Below, piece by piece: positions 49,907 to 59,060 of a stretch of 64,000 nucleotides of DNA (positions within the stretch are counted from its first letter, which is position 1; each line of letters opens with the position of its first letter). The position numbers were made by a program, and so were the translations under genes. The stretch covers positions 1-64,000 of the forward strand of contig NZ_AUBY01000019.1 of NCBI RefSeq assembly GCF_000429485.1, in the 5' to 3' direction. The stretch is from Aliagarivorans marinus DSM 23064. GTDB lineage: Bacteria; Pseudomonadota; Gammaproteobacteria; Enterobacterales; Celerinatantimonadaceae. The notes beneath the pieces were generated by a model. That model did not search any database. It was not told the origin of the DNA and worked only from the letters and a program-made list of their open reading frames with translations.

Positions 49907-51034
49907 CTACTCATTACCCACTTCCAAGCCCATCACCTCAAAGATATTCAGCTGCCCGCCCTGCTGCAGAAACAGCTGCTGATAGAGATCGGGCGCGCTC
50001 ATCTCACCCCAGCTGCAGGCGGTGTAGACCAAGTACGGCACTGGGCTGTGGGGATCGTCTTCCATCAAAAACTCGGCGGCGCGGCGCAGTAGCACAAAGG
50101 CATCGGCGCGGTCACGTAGCTCGCCATTACTAGGGCCTCCTCCCCCGCCGCCCGCTGACGATGGCGGCGCTTCACCGTCGGGCTGGTCATCGCTTGGCGC
50201 ATCACTACTGTCGTTTTTACCAGCCAGAGCAACGCCACGGCGTTGCAGCTCGCTGCAGATCATCTCGTTGACGTTATTGACCAACTTGCGCAGGTCGTTG
50301 AGGCTGGGGCTATCTTGCTCGCAGGTGTTATCAAACCACTGCTGCAGGGCATCGATGGCGCGCTTGGCATCATCGAGGTCTTGGTGAAGGGCTTGTAGCC
50401 ACGCGGGCGCAGTTGCCGCTAAACGCTGCTTGAACAGCCGTGGGGTTGGGCCGTCCCATTCGCCGCTGAACTTGTTTTGCGACTGCAGCAGCTGATAGCG
50501 CAGCGCGTTTTCCCACTCATCCCAGCAGTACTCCTCGCCATCGAGCAGGGTGTCGGTGATTTTTACCAGTCGCAGCTGTAGGGTGAGCTTCTCATTGATC
50601 CAGTTGATGGGGTTGGTGCGATACTCCAGATCGCCATCTTCCATCTGCGGGTGCATGCTGTCCCAGTACTTCTCACATAGCTGCAGAATCAACATCATCG
50701 CCGGCGCGATACCGGCATAGCCATGCAGGTGAATGTTCGACTCCAGCAGCCATACCCCTAACTGCAGGTCCTTACATTTTTCACTCAGGGCATCGAGGGC
50801 AATCTTCTGCACTTCGTGCCAGTCGGCCACTTTTAGCTCGTGGCTCCACACCCCCAACGGCAGGCTGGGATCATCGGCTTTGCGGGCATTCTTGATATTG
50901 AAGTACACCCCATTGTGGCGCACCGACTCGCCCACCTGATTGTCTCCCACTGGCGCAATCAAGCGCTCTAGCGGCACACCAAAGTGATGCTGGATATAAT
51001 CATCTACCGGCTGGTTATCGTTGGGTAATCGCAT
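49907..51034 (-). CDS. tssA: T6SS protein TssA
   Basis: A 375-residue TssA with an ImpA N-terminal domain: VPLERLIAPVGDNQVGESVRHN, then SLPLGVWSHELKVADWHEVQKIALDALSEKCKDLQLGVWLLES and the typical GYAGIAPAMMLILQLCEKYWDSMHPQMEDGD. A disordered Gly/Ser/Asp stretch (~270-310) precedes a C-terminal helical segment with PHSPVPYLVYTACSWGEM. TssA caps and primes sheath assembly at the baseplate. It is separated from the upstream tssM by a MITE-like element and starts a second half of the locus comprising cargo and tip genes. Confidence 0.92.
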   Translation of the reverse strand: MRLPNDNQPVDDYIQHHFGVPLERLIAPVGDNQVGESVRHNGVYFNIKNARKADDPSLPLGVWSHELKVADWHEVQKIALDALSEKCKDLQLGVWLLESNIHLHGYAGIAPAMMLILQLCEKYWDSMHPQMEDGDLEYRTNPINWINEKLTLQLRLVKITDTLLDGEEYCWDEWENALRYQLLQSQNKFSGEWDGPTPRLFKQRLAATAPAWLQALHQDLDDAKRAIDALQQWFDNTCEQDSPSLNDLRKLVNNVNEMICSELQRRGVALAGKNDSSDAPSDDQPDGEAPPSSAGGGGGGPSNGELRDRADAFVLLRRAAEFLMEDDPHSPVPYLVYTACSWGEMSAPDLYQQLFLQQGGQLNIFEVMGLEVGNE

Positions 51035-51044
51035 ACTGTTGTCC

Positions 51045-51208
51045 TTATACCAATCTAAATAAGTAACTGATAACTCTTGCTGGTTAAAATCATTGATGAC
51101 CGCGTCAACGCTTTTGTAATTAGTCCACTAGTTACGGCAAGCGCCTCCTTGTCCTCAATGATTTTCCCTGCGCAATACCTGATCATTAACTTATCCAGAT
51201 TGGTATTA
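51045..51208. mobile_element. MITE-like inverted-repeat element between tssM and tssA
   Basis: The element is bounded by inverted termini TTATACCAATCT (51045-51056) and AGATTGGTATTA (51197-51208), with imperfect pairing continuing inward (ATAAGT...ACTTAT). An inner perfect 11-bp inverted repeat, AAAATCATTGA (51086-51096) and TCAATGATTTT (51155-51165), lets the whole ~160 bp fold into one long hairpin. It has no coding frame. The TAA stop of tssM coincides with the element's edge. The size and ends are those of a non-autonomous MITE. Confidence 0.75.
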
Positions 51209-54200
51209 GTCATCACTAAAGCCCGGTGCCTGAGTCGGCAGGTTGATGGGCCAGCTGATCGCCTTACGTGCGCCGCTGCCATCCACTACTTGCCCCGACA
51301 AGGCCACGCCCGGCTGGCTTACGTAGGCAATCTTCTGTGCTTGCGGTTGCTCGCTTTTAAACGACACCGGCACATGGAACACCAGGTTCTGGCTATCGCC
51401 GGTGGCGCTTTGCCCGGCGATCCGGCCGCTGCCGTAGCGGCTGAGCCACTCGAACACGCCCCATGCTCCAGCGGCTTCAAAGCGCACGCTGGGTTGGTTG
51501 GGTACAAACACCGCATAGGGCACTGGCGCTTGGGTGTAGGGTTGGTAGGCCGAGCTTTCCGCCCAGGTCAGCTGCAGCGCCAATGGATCGCCCACCTGCC
51601 ACTGTAGCTGTTCGCCATTGTTGGGCGAGCCGATAAGCTGTTGGTTACTGGTTAGCTCCCAGCGCACGATCTGATCGCTTCCCTTACCGCCGCCTGCCTG
51701 CGAGTTAAACTCCACCAGCAACTCCCCTGCCCACGCGCTGTGCTGCTTGTTGATACCGCTGTCGAGCCATTGTTTAAACAGGTCCAGCTGATTGAGGAAG
51801 TTCTTCCAGCCGCCGGGGATCTTGGCCGGATACGCCTTGGCCATGGCATCGAGCTGGGCCGTCAGCAATTTGGGGTCGTTAGCCGGGTCTTCAAAGAAAC
51901 GAATAGCACGGTTAAGCGGCAGGTCATTCTTGCCCGCTTGGCTGATATCAGAGAAGGGATAGAGCCCGGCAAGCTCGCTATCAAAGCGCCTAGCCATGGC
52001 CAGGAAGCTGTCAATGGCGCGCGCCTGAGTGGATTTTTTGCAGTGCGCCCATACCTGCAGGTCGATGCGCTGCATCTTCTCGCCAAACCAGCTGCCGCCC
52101 ACTGAGCGCTTATCCAGCCCCTCGCATTGGATCATCGACATTTGCGGCAGCTCGGCGGTAATTAGCGACTCTAGCAGGCTCAAGTCGTTATCGGTCTGTT
52201 TGCGCTGGTAGGCGCTAAGCACATTCAGGGTGGCCAGCCAGCGCTGTGAGCTGCCACCGAGCTGCTCGACACCGCCGCTGTTGAGCAAGTAATCCACCAG
52301 CGGTTGGGCGTAGGCTTGCGCCAAAAAGCTCAAGCGCTGGCGCTGGGCAATGGCGTACTGATCCAACTGCCGATCGGTTTGCCGGCCAAACAGGGCTTGG
52401 GCAAAGTTAAGCTGCTGCCAATCCGGGTTCTTCTGCGGCACATACAGCTTGTCGGCTTTGACCAAAGCATCGGTCTGCTCCAGCAAGTTGCGGGCGAAGT
52501 TACGCGCCGATTGCTTGAGCCAGATCCGGTTGCGGCTATCTCCCAATTGAGCCAGCAGTTGATCGAGGGTGAACAGCGCTTGTTGCACGTTGGCGAAGTT
52601 ATCGACGCTTGCCGCCAACTGCGCCTCTACATCCACCGTTGCCCCCGCGGCAACCTCGGCTGGATAACGTGACATCGCTTTGTTTAGCTCGGCGCTAACC
52701 ACGTTGCTAAGCTGCTGCTTAAGTGCCTGCTCATAGAACGGCAAGCCATCCTTCCAATAGCTGGCGGTAAACTGCTGATACTCGCGAATCGCTTGAATCG
52801 CTTCGGCCAAATTGCCGAATCGCCAACTATACACCTCGCTGTTTGGCAGCGCCTTCATGGCATCCACCCGCTGCTGAGCAAAGCTAAGTTGCTCCAAGGC
52901 CTCGATTTGCAGCAGCAGCGGGACCAAGTCCTCGTTGAGTACCAGCAACTGACTGTCGCGCACGTAGGCCAGGCCATACTTAGGCAAGGAAAACTTCAGT
53001 AGCTGATCCTGAACCTTGGTGTAACATTGCGACTCGCTAAACAAATTAGCAACGTGGTCCAAGGCTTCGCTGGAGTGATCGCCAGAGCGGCGCAAGGCGT
53101 TAATGTCGCGATCCAAACGCTTGCTGGCTTTACCACACGGACTGGCGCTGTAGGGGACGGTCCACTGTAGATTAGTGGTTGTCAGCCAATCACCCAATCG
53201 ATCCAACTTGGCCAGCAGGGTTTGCGACGCGCTATCCCCCGCCATGCTTAGACCGTTAACGATATCGGGGCTAACGTCGCGAATAAAGGCATCACGCAGC
53301 ATTTCCGCGTGTTTGGTCAAGTGCTGTAAATCCCCGCGCTCATGGGTAAGGTGATGCTTCGCTCCCTGCCAGTGCACGTCATATTTCATCACCTGCACAC
53401 CGCCGGTAACCAACGGAGTGCTTGGTCGGGAGGCATCGGGCACTGGCACCTGATACAGATAGTCCAACAAGTTACTCAACCTAGACTCAACATGTAGGTC
53501 GTCCCCCAAAGGGCCAGCCAGATAGGTCAGCTCGTCTACACCGGTATGGAATTTGGCCAACATATTGGCGAAGCTAAACAGCTGGTCGCTAAGAGTATGG
53601 GTATCCAAGTCTGCGGAGAAATTATGAGGAGCAACAGGGTTTCGCTCATCGTTTAGCTCGTCAGCCTTATCCCGGATTCGGCACTCCAAGCTGGTAAACA
53701 GTCGCTTAGCAAGCAACTCATTACCAACAAACTCCTGATTGCGGTACATCTGGGTATCGAACCAGGCGGCGGGCATCGACCAGTAATCGGGGTTGCGGCC
53801 AATTTCGCCCAAATGCGCTAGCAAGCGATAGCTGTTTTGCCCAAGCGGCTGGCAATTATCAAGGTCGTCACTGGGTTCGCTAAGTACCTGCCCCACCACC
53901 CGCTCAAAGTCTTGGTTGTAGCCGACCATGCGCATGCTGTCGATGCACAGCCACACCACCAGTAACGCACCCAGCCCGATGGTGGAGAGCTGAAAACGCT
54001 GCAGCACCTTTTCCGAGGAGAGCAGCCGCCGCTCCAGCGGCGTCGCCAGATTCACTTCAGCAAAGATTTTCTTATTAAACAGTTGGTCACAGAACGCGAC
54101 CCGCTGCTCAAGCCCGCCACAGAAGTAGATGCCTCGCAGCGGCAGTGGCGCCTGAAAGCGGCTGCGACTAAAGGCGCCGTCGACCACCTCTTTAAGTGGA

Positions 54201-55294
54201 GCGCGTAAGCTTTGAAAATAGCGATGGAACAGCATAAAGCTGTCGATATCGGCAATCTCGCGATTCGATGCGGCCACATCCAACTGTGCCTGCTGCAGCC
54301 CTTCCACCACCTGTTCAAAGGCGTGGTCTACCCAGTCGGCATCAAATGCACTCTCCAACTGCAGCGGATTCGACCAGCCGATCATCTCGCGCAGATGCTG
54401 CTCGCCCTGCGCCTGCCAGTAGGCTTCAAAGCCGGGCACCGCCTCACAGCGGGTTACCACCAGATATACCGGCAGCACAAAATTACTTTTCTTTTGCACC
54501 AGCCAGAGCTGCTTAAACAGCCGCTCACTCAGCGCCTGGCGGGCATAGATGTCTTTGGCTTCCAGCAGCGACTGGGCCGACAGCGCCACCACCAGGCCAT
54601 CTAAGGGGCGCTCCGGCCGATAGCGGTGGATAAGCTCCAACAGGCGGCTAAGCTTGGGCATGGCGCAGCTGCCTTGCGCCCCTTCTTGTAGCACCGCGTC
54701 ACTGCAGCGGATCACCACGCCATTGTCGAAGAAGTGCCATTTGCTGCCAGCCGCCTTGAGCGCTTTTTCTTTGTGCAGTAAAGCAGCTCGCTTACCGAGG
54801 CGAATACCCGCCAGCAAGGACTCGGGTTCGGCCCCCTCTTCGCCCAGCAGCAGGTACCACGGCGTACTGTAGCGCCACTCTCGACTGGTGCTTAGGTACT
54901 TTAAGACGCCTGTAATGCGGCGCATTCTGCGGCGCAGCATTAAGCGTTGGCGCGCATAACGTTTGTGTACAGCGAAGCGCTGGCTCAGCCAGCTAGCTAG
55001 CCGTTTCAGCGGCGCAAACAGCAGAACGAGCAAGCGCTTGGCGAAGTCCACGATGAACTTGAGCAAGCCGACAATCCCCGACCAGCCGGCTCTGGCCAGC
55101 CAGAACAGTGCCAGCACTGCCAGCACTAATCCCACAATCAAGATCAGCGCTCGCCACAGCGGGTCATTCCAATAGGGGCTGGCTAGCACCGCCAGTGGTG
55201 ACAGGCGCTGCTCTAATGCAGCGATGGGCGCGGCTATCCACTGTTGGGACCAATCCAGTAGGTCCGCGACAAGGTCGTTTAGCTGGCTACTCAT
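51206..55294 (-). CDS. tssM: T6SS membrane complex protein TssM (IcmF)
   Basis: A 1362-residue inner-membrane IcmF-family protein with N-terminal transmembrane helices (~45-68 and ~75-97) and another near ~435-455 (STIGLGALLVVWLCID), leaving a large periplasmic C-terminal region. Typical stretches are PWYLLLGEEGAEPESLLAG, ARQALSERLFKQLWLVQKKSNFVLPVYLVVTRCE and FSRSRFQAPLPLRGIYFCGG. The P-loop position reads GEEGAEPESL, without GKS/T, so nucleotide binding is unlikely. It overlaps tssL (ATGA). With TssJ and TssL it forms the trans-envelope complex. Its stop codon touches the MITE-like element. Confidence 0.95.
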   Translation of the reverse strand: MSSQLNDLVADLLDWSQQWIAAPIAALEQRLSPLAVLASPYWNDPLWRALILIVGLVLAVLALFWLARAGWSGIVGLLKFIVDFAKRLLVLLFAPLKRLASWLSQRFAVHKRYARQRLMLRRRMRRITGVLKYLSTSREWRYSTPWYLLLGEEGAEPESLLAGIRLGKRAALLHKEKALKAAGSKWHFFDNGVVIRCSDAVLQEGAQGSCAMPKLSRLLELIHRYRPERPLDGLVVALSAQSLLEAKDIYARQALSERLFKQLWLVQKKSNFVLPVYLVVTRCEAVPGFEAYWQAQGEQHLREMIGWSNPLQLESAFDADWVDHAFEQVVEGLQQAQLDVAASNREIADIDSFMLFHRYFQSLRAPLKEVVDGAFSRSRFQAPLPLRGIYFCGGLEQRVAFCDQLFNKKIFAEVNLATPLERRLLSSEKVLQRFQLSTIGLGALLVVWLCIDSMRMVGYNQDFERVVGQVLSEPSDDLDNCQPLGQNSYRLLAHLGEIGRNPDYWSMPAAWFDTQMYRNQEFVGNELLAKRLFTSLECRIRDKADELNDERNPVAPHNFSADLDTHTLSDQLFSFANMLAKFHTGVDELTYLAGPLGDDLHVESRLSNLLDYLYQVPVPDASRPSTPLVTGGVQVMKYDVHWQGAKHHLTHERGDLQHLTKHAEMLRDAFIRDVSPDIVNGLSMAGDSASQTLLAKLDRLGDWLTTTNLQWTVPYSASPCGKASKRLDRDINALRRSGDHSSEALDHVANLFSESQCYTKVQDQLLKFSLPKYGLAYVRDSQLLVLNEDLVPLLLQIEALEQLSFAQQRVDAMKALPNSEVYSWRFGNLAEAIQAIREYQQFTASYWKDGLPFYEQALKQQLSNVVSAELNKAMSRYPAEVAAGATVDVEAQLAASVDNFANVQQALFTLDQLLAQLGDSRNRIWLKQSARNFARNLLEQTDALVKADKLYVPQKNPDWQQLNFAQALFGRQTDRQLDQYAIAQRQRLSFLAQAYAQPLVDYLLNSGGVEQLGGSSQRWLATLNVLSAYQRKQTDNDLSLLESLITAELPQMSMIQCEGLDKRSVGGSWFGEKMQRIDLQVWAHCKKSTQARAIDSFLAMARRFDSELAGLYPFSDISQAGKNDLPLNRAIRFFEDPANDPKLLTAQLDAMAKAYPAKIPGGWKNFLNQLDLFKQWLDSGINKQHSAWAGELLVEFNSQAGGGKGSDQIVRWELTSNQQLIGSPNNGEQLQWQVGDPLALQLTWAESSAYQPYTQAPVPYAVFVPNQPSVRFEAAGAWGVFEWLSRYGSGRIAGQSATGDSQNLVFHVPVSFKSEQPQAQKIAYVSQPGVALSGQVVDGSGARKAISWPINLPTQAPGFSDD

Positions 55295-56067
55295 AAGCCA
55301 CTCCCCGCGAGCGCTATCTGTTTGGCAATCCAGCTATTGAGCTGCCAGTTAATCAGCCCCCAGATCAGCGTGCTCACCACCAAGTAACCAAGGGCTGCCA
55401 GTCCGACCTTGCGATACCAGCGGCCGATCGGCGCCATCCGTTGCTGCTGGCGTGACACCAGTTGATGCTGGTAGGCGTCGGCACAAATCGGCCGCTTGCC
55501 CTCGTCTTCGCTCATATTCACCAAGCGGTAGAGTTGGCGACGATAATGGTTGAGCGCCTCGGGCTCATTGCGGTAGCGCCCCGAGAAGCCCAAACGCAGT
55601 GCTAACAGATAGACCGCGGCCAGTTGCCGCTCGGTATCGTTGTGGCTGCGCGCGGCAATCAGCCGATCCATCAGCTCAAATAAGCTGGTGCCCGCCCGGC
55701 AGCTTTTGAACAAGGCCTCTTCGAGCAGCACATCCTGCCAATATGGCTGGCCAACCCACTCCACCTCAAACAGCATCAGCTCATCGGCCAAGGCTGCCAT
55801 GGTGTAGATAGCGCTGTTCATCCAGGCGTTCTCCCGGGCGGTATTGCGCTCTTTATAGCTTTGCCGAGTGGTCTCGAGCCAGCGGCGCAAGCGCGCCTGA
55901 GCGGCATAGGCGATCTCTTCCGGTTTGGGCGCTTCATCCAGCGCCATCTCACGGCGGATAACATCGTCCAACACCCCTTGGCGGATCTGTGTTTTTAGGG
56001 TGGCAATTAATTCGTAGAACTGCACCGACAGGGATAGCAGGTCCAGCGGCTTATTCGTTTCGGCCAT
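55291..56067 (-). CDS. tssL: T6SS membrane complex protein TssL (DotU)
   Basis: A 258-residue DotU-family protein started at ATG 56067, preceded by GAGGGGGG. An earlier in-frame start adds nine unlike residues. A cytosolic helical domain (~1-200) shows AALADELMLFEVEWVGQPYWQDVLLEEALFKSC and YLLALRLGFSGRYRN. It ends with one C-terminal transmembrane helix (LAALGYLVVSTLIWGLINW). There is no OmpA-like peptidoglycan-binding extension. The start lies 17 bases inside the end of tssK and the stop overlaps tssM, so the membrane-complex genes are translationally linked. Confidence 0.93.
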   Translation of the reverse strand: MAETNKPLDLLSLSVQFYELIATLKTQIRQGVLDDVIRREMALDEAPKPEEIAYAAQARLRRWLETTRQSYKERNTARENAWMNSAIYTMAALADELMLFEVEWVGQPYWQDVLLEEALFKSCRAGTSLFELMDRLIAARSHNDTERQLAAVYLLALRLGFSGRYRNEPEALNHYRRQLYRLVNMSEDEGKRPICADAYQHQLVSRQQQRMAPIGRWYRKVGLAALGYLVVSTLIWGLINWQLNSWIAKQIALAGSGL

Positions 56068-57463
56068 AGTCCCCCCTCTCCTCATGCGGCACATGCAAGG
56101 TAATTCGTTTCGGTTGATGGGCCTTAAGTTGGCCGCTGGTGCAGATCACCACCAGCTGCTGACCCGGCAAGATAAACTTCTCGTCGCACTGAATGCTGAA
56201 TAGCACCCGGCCGGGGCCAGCGGCGATGCCGGTCTGCTCATCCACGGTGACCTGTTTGACCTTGGCGCCGAGCATGCGGTGCTTGGAGAGCGAATCGTGC
56301 ATCCGCGCTGAGGCAATCCGACATGCCTTAAACCACTCGCTCAGTTCTTCACTGCTGCCGCCCTCAAAGGCCGATAGCTCCACCAGCAGCTCCCGGCCAG
56401 CCCAGGCTTTGTCGTACTGCAGGGTAAACACGCCCTTGCGCTTGTGTTCAAAGTGGATGCTGGTAAAGCGCATGTTGACCGTGGCCAACTGGCTATTCAG
56501 GTAATCAAGGGCCACGTTGAAGCCCGCCAGCATATCGCTGTGGTTGTACGCTGGCAGCTTGGGCGGAATGCCAATCGCATCGAATTCGCTAAAGCCGCCC
56601 ATCATCCGCGCCAACATCTGATAGAGGGTGTGAGGATGGGTGCGCCAATCATCGCAGGCCAGCTCAAACTCCGGCAAGTGACGGCCGAGCGCACGTATCC
56701 AGCGACGATGCAGCTCACCGATACGGTGGCCAAGCCGGTCTTCACTTTGTTCGGAATAGCCAGCCAGTTGCCGGGCTTTGTTGCGAATGGCCAGCGCCAA
56801 CTCGCGGCTGCGCTGTTGCAGGCTTTTGCGCGCCCCCGAGGCATCGTCGTCGTGGGCAAAGCTCTCCGCTGCCATATGCAGCATGGGGGGGTAATACTCA
56901 CCCAGACAGAAGTTGCCCGCATCGGGCTGACACACTTCAAACAGCGGAATACTGGCGTACTTGCTGCTCACCCGCTCGGTGGCTTGCAGTGCCAGCTTGG
57001 GGCTGAGCCGCTGGGTGATCAGCTCGCCCTCGCCGGTGTTATCATCCACCGTCGGCGGCCCATCCACCGCTTCATAGCGTTGAATGGTGGCGCTGTCGCT
57101 CACGCAGCCGGGGGTGCGGATCGGCGCTACCAGGTGGATGCGGATCCGTTGCTGCTGCTCAATGTCTTCCAGCTCGGTGATATCGAGCTGCAGCAGGTTG
57201 TCGTCTTGCTCTTGGTAGTCCACCACCAGACCATCGGGCAGCACTGCGCTAACCCGCTTCACCACGATCTCGCCTTGCAGCAGGCGGCCATGGTCAATCT
57301 CCAGATGGCTCAATCCCCAATGGTGGGGAGAGCCCAGCTTTCGAAGTACATGTAGCTGCCCTTCCCAGTACAGGTGGTTCTGCTGGAAGTGCTGCGGGGA
57401 GAGCATCATCCCCTCAGACCAGCAGATAGCTTGCGGCAGTGATTCCCAGTATGCGTCTTTCAT
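56051..57463 (-). CDS. tssK: T6SS baseplate-membrane connector TssK
   Basis: A 470-residue TssK (VasE/ImpJ family). The opening PQAICWSEGMMLSPQHFQQNHLYWE is diagnostic, and the body includes LPEFELACDDWRTHPHTLYQMLARMMGGFSEF and a beta-rich C-terminal domain with KQVTVDEQTGIAAGPGRVLFSIQ. TssK links the baseplate wedge (TssEFG) to TssL and TssM. It shares one base with the end of tssJ and overlaps tssL by 17. Confidence 0.95.
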   Translation of the reverse strand: MKDAYWESLPQAICWSEGMMLSPQHFQQNHLYWEGQLHVLRKLGSPHHWGLSHLEIDHGRLLQGEIVVKRVSAVLPDGLVVDYQEQDDNLLQLDITELEDIEQQQRIRIHLVAPIRTPGCVSDSATIQRYEAVDGPPTVDDNTGEGELITQRLSPKLALQATERVSSKYASIPLFEVCQPDAGNFCLGEYYPPMLHMAAESFAHDDDASGARKSLQQRSRELALAIRNKARQLAGYSEQSEDRLGHRIGELHRRWIRALGRHLPEFELACDDWRTHPHTLYQMLARMMGGFSEFDAIGIPPKLPAYNHSDMLAGFNVALDYLNSQLATVNMRFTSIHFEHKRKGVFTLQYDKAWAGRELLVELSAFEGGSSEELSEWFKACRIASARMHDSLSKHRMLGAKVKQVTVDEQTGIAAGPGRVLFSIQCDEKFILPGQQLVVICTSGQLKAHQPKRITLHVPHEERGDYGRNE

Positions 57464-57951
57464 TATTTGTCACCTGCCTTAATCTGGTATTTGCTCGCCT
57501 CAAAGCTGATGGCTACGCTCTTGTAGCCTTGTAAGGCCGCTGCAACCTGACCGGGCGCAGCAAGGTAGTTGGCGAACAGTAGTACAGCGACGGCATCGCG
57601 CGACTTCTTCGGCAAGCTCAGCTCGGTGGCCGAGGTGAGCGGTACAATGTCGTGACTGACGGTGGTGATTTTGGGGCCAAGGCTTAGCTGCAGTGATTGC
57701 TTGTCACGAAACCACTGCGGACCACTTAAGCTGCTGAGCGAGCTCGCCGCGCCCGCATCGAACACAAACACCAGGTCATACTCCACCGGGCTGTGGCTAT
57801 TGCAGTCTTGCGAGCAGCTAACCGAGATATGCTTAAGGTTGTTGGCATGGCTAAGGCCTAAGTACTTCTTGACGCTACAACCACTTAAGCTCAGCGTGAT
57901 TGCGCATAACACGGTGATAGCCAGCAGGTTTGAGCGCTGATAAAAGCTCAT
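57463..57951 (-). CDS. tssJ: T6SS outer-membrane lipoprotein TssJ
   Basis: A 162-residue lipoprotein with a signal peptide ending in the lipobox LSGC (C25), followed by a beta-sandwich typical of TssJ (LVFVFDAGAASSLSSLSGPQWFRDKQ, then HDIVPLTSATELSLPKKSRDAVAVLLFANYL). It anchors TssM to the outer membrane. Start and stop overlap its neighbours by four (tssG) and one (tssK) bases. Confidence 0.93.
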   Translation of the reverse strand: MSFYQRSNLLAITVLCAITLSLSGCSVKKYLGLSHANNLKHISVSCSQDCNSHSPVEYDLVFVFDAGAASSLSSLSGPQWFRDKQSLQLSLGPKITTVSHDIVPLTSATELSLPKKSRDAVAVLLFANYLAAPGQVAAALQGYKSVAISFEASKYQIKAGDK

Positions 57952-59060
57952 AAGGCCGCCCCCGCAAGCTTGACCATAAAGGTGACAGTTTCTGCCCCTT
58001 CCCGTTGCCCCAAGCGGCTTAGTCGGCCCAGCTGATTGTGCTGGCTATCCAAGCTGGCGGGCTCAGACACGCCCAGCTCGCTCTCCAAGGTGATCTGGCA
58101 GTCGCATTTTCGATCGGTCACCCAGCACAGCAGTTGGTGCAGTTGCGGGTACTCATCCCCCTCTGGCAGCAGCGCTTTGAGCCTGGCCGCAGGCAAGGGC
58201 CCGAGGACGATGCCGATGGCCGCTTGCTGATCCCACACCCGACGCCCGAGGGTCGCCTCGCCTCCTAGTCTGTTGTTGCGCTGACCGAGGCGAATATGAT
58301 CTTCTGGTTCCACATCCAGCCAGCGGCCAATAAAGTTGCTCAGGCGTTTAAGCGGCAATTGCGCCACCGAGGCAAACAACTGCTGCACCATCGGCACACT
58401 CATCCGCCGATTGGCCAAGCCTCCGGCCTGGCCGATAAAACGGTCGGCGGATTGCTGATAGAGCTGGCGATGCAGCGCCAACAGGTTACCGCTCAGTGCC
58501 AGCGCCATCTGGCCCTGTTCGGATTGCTCGCAAGGTAGGTGAGTCAGGCTGGCATCGCTTAGGCTACGGAACAGATAACGCAGGCTTTGTAGGCGATGGT
58601 TAAACAAGTCGAGAAAGTGCGGCAACACCCCATCGCGCTGTTTCAGATCGTTAATGACCCACTCGTTCAGGCCGTCCGGCAGAGGGCCGCTGATACCGCT
58701 GATATGGTTGCCAAGACAGGCGATGTGGTAGTTATCAGGCTGAGGTTCATCGGCGGTGTCATCGTTGGCCGCCTGCTTAATCGCTCGCACCTCACCGGCC
58801 GGAAAATCGCCTTGATGGATGGCCTTGAAGAAGAAGCGTCGCTCTAGCTGCTCGGCTAGCTGCGCTTCCACGGCGCCTACTTCTTGCTTGTCCACCTCTT
58901 GCTTGTCAGCCTCAGTTGCAGAAGCGTCAACGGTTAACGCTGCCTGCTCGGACAGCAGCAAACGCACCAGCTGATAGAAGGACCAGCCAGCGTCAGGAGT
59001 TTGATAAAGGTCAGCTACAGTAAAACCTGTTCGCCAATGCGCGGTGGCCATTGCTTCCAT
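57948..59060 (-). CDS. tssG: T6SS baseplate protein TssG
   Basis: A 370-residue TssG (VasB/DUF1305 family). Segments include FYQLVRLLLSEQA, HISGISGPLPDGLNEWVINDL, FLDLFNHRLQSLRYLFRSL, PVQQLFASVAQLPLKRLSNFIGRWLDVEPEDHIRLGQRNNRLG-like blocks, and GRRVWDQQAAIGIVLGPL. The region after ~35 has an acidic, repeated EVDKQEVDKQEVGAVEAQ insertion. Its start lies within the last 46 bases of tssF. The ATG at 59051 is an alternative start, because GGAG is closer to optimal for it. TssG joins TssF and TssE in the wedge. Confidence 0.9.
   Translation of the reverse strand: MEAMATAHWRTGFTVADLYQTPDAGWSFYQLVRLLLSEQAALTVDASATEADKQEVDKQEVGAVEAQLAEQLERRFFFKAIHQGDFPAGEVRAIKQAANDDTADEPQPDNYHIACLGNHISGISGPLPDGLNEWVINDLKQRDGVLPHFLDLFNHRLQSLRYLFRSLSDASLTHLPCEQSEQGQMALALSGNLLALHRQLYQQSADRFIGQAGGLANRRMSVPMVQQLFASVAQLPLKRLSNFIGRWLDVEPEDHIRLGQRNNRLGGEATLGRRVWDQQAAIGIVLGPLPAARLKALLPEGDEYPQLHQLLCWVTDRKCDCQITLESELGVSEPASLDSQHNQLGRLSRLGQREGAETVTFMVKLAGAAL

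Noticed and set aside
56444-57355. 303-codon plus-strand frame opposite tssK
   Set aside because: Antisense shadow of tssK with no promoter, ribosome site or family motif.
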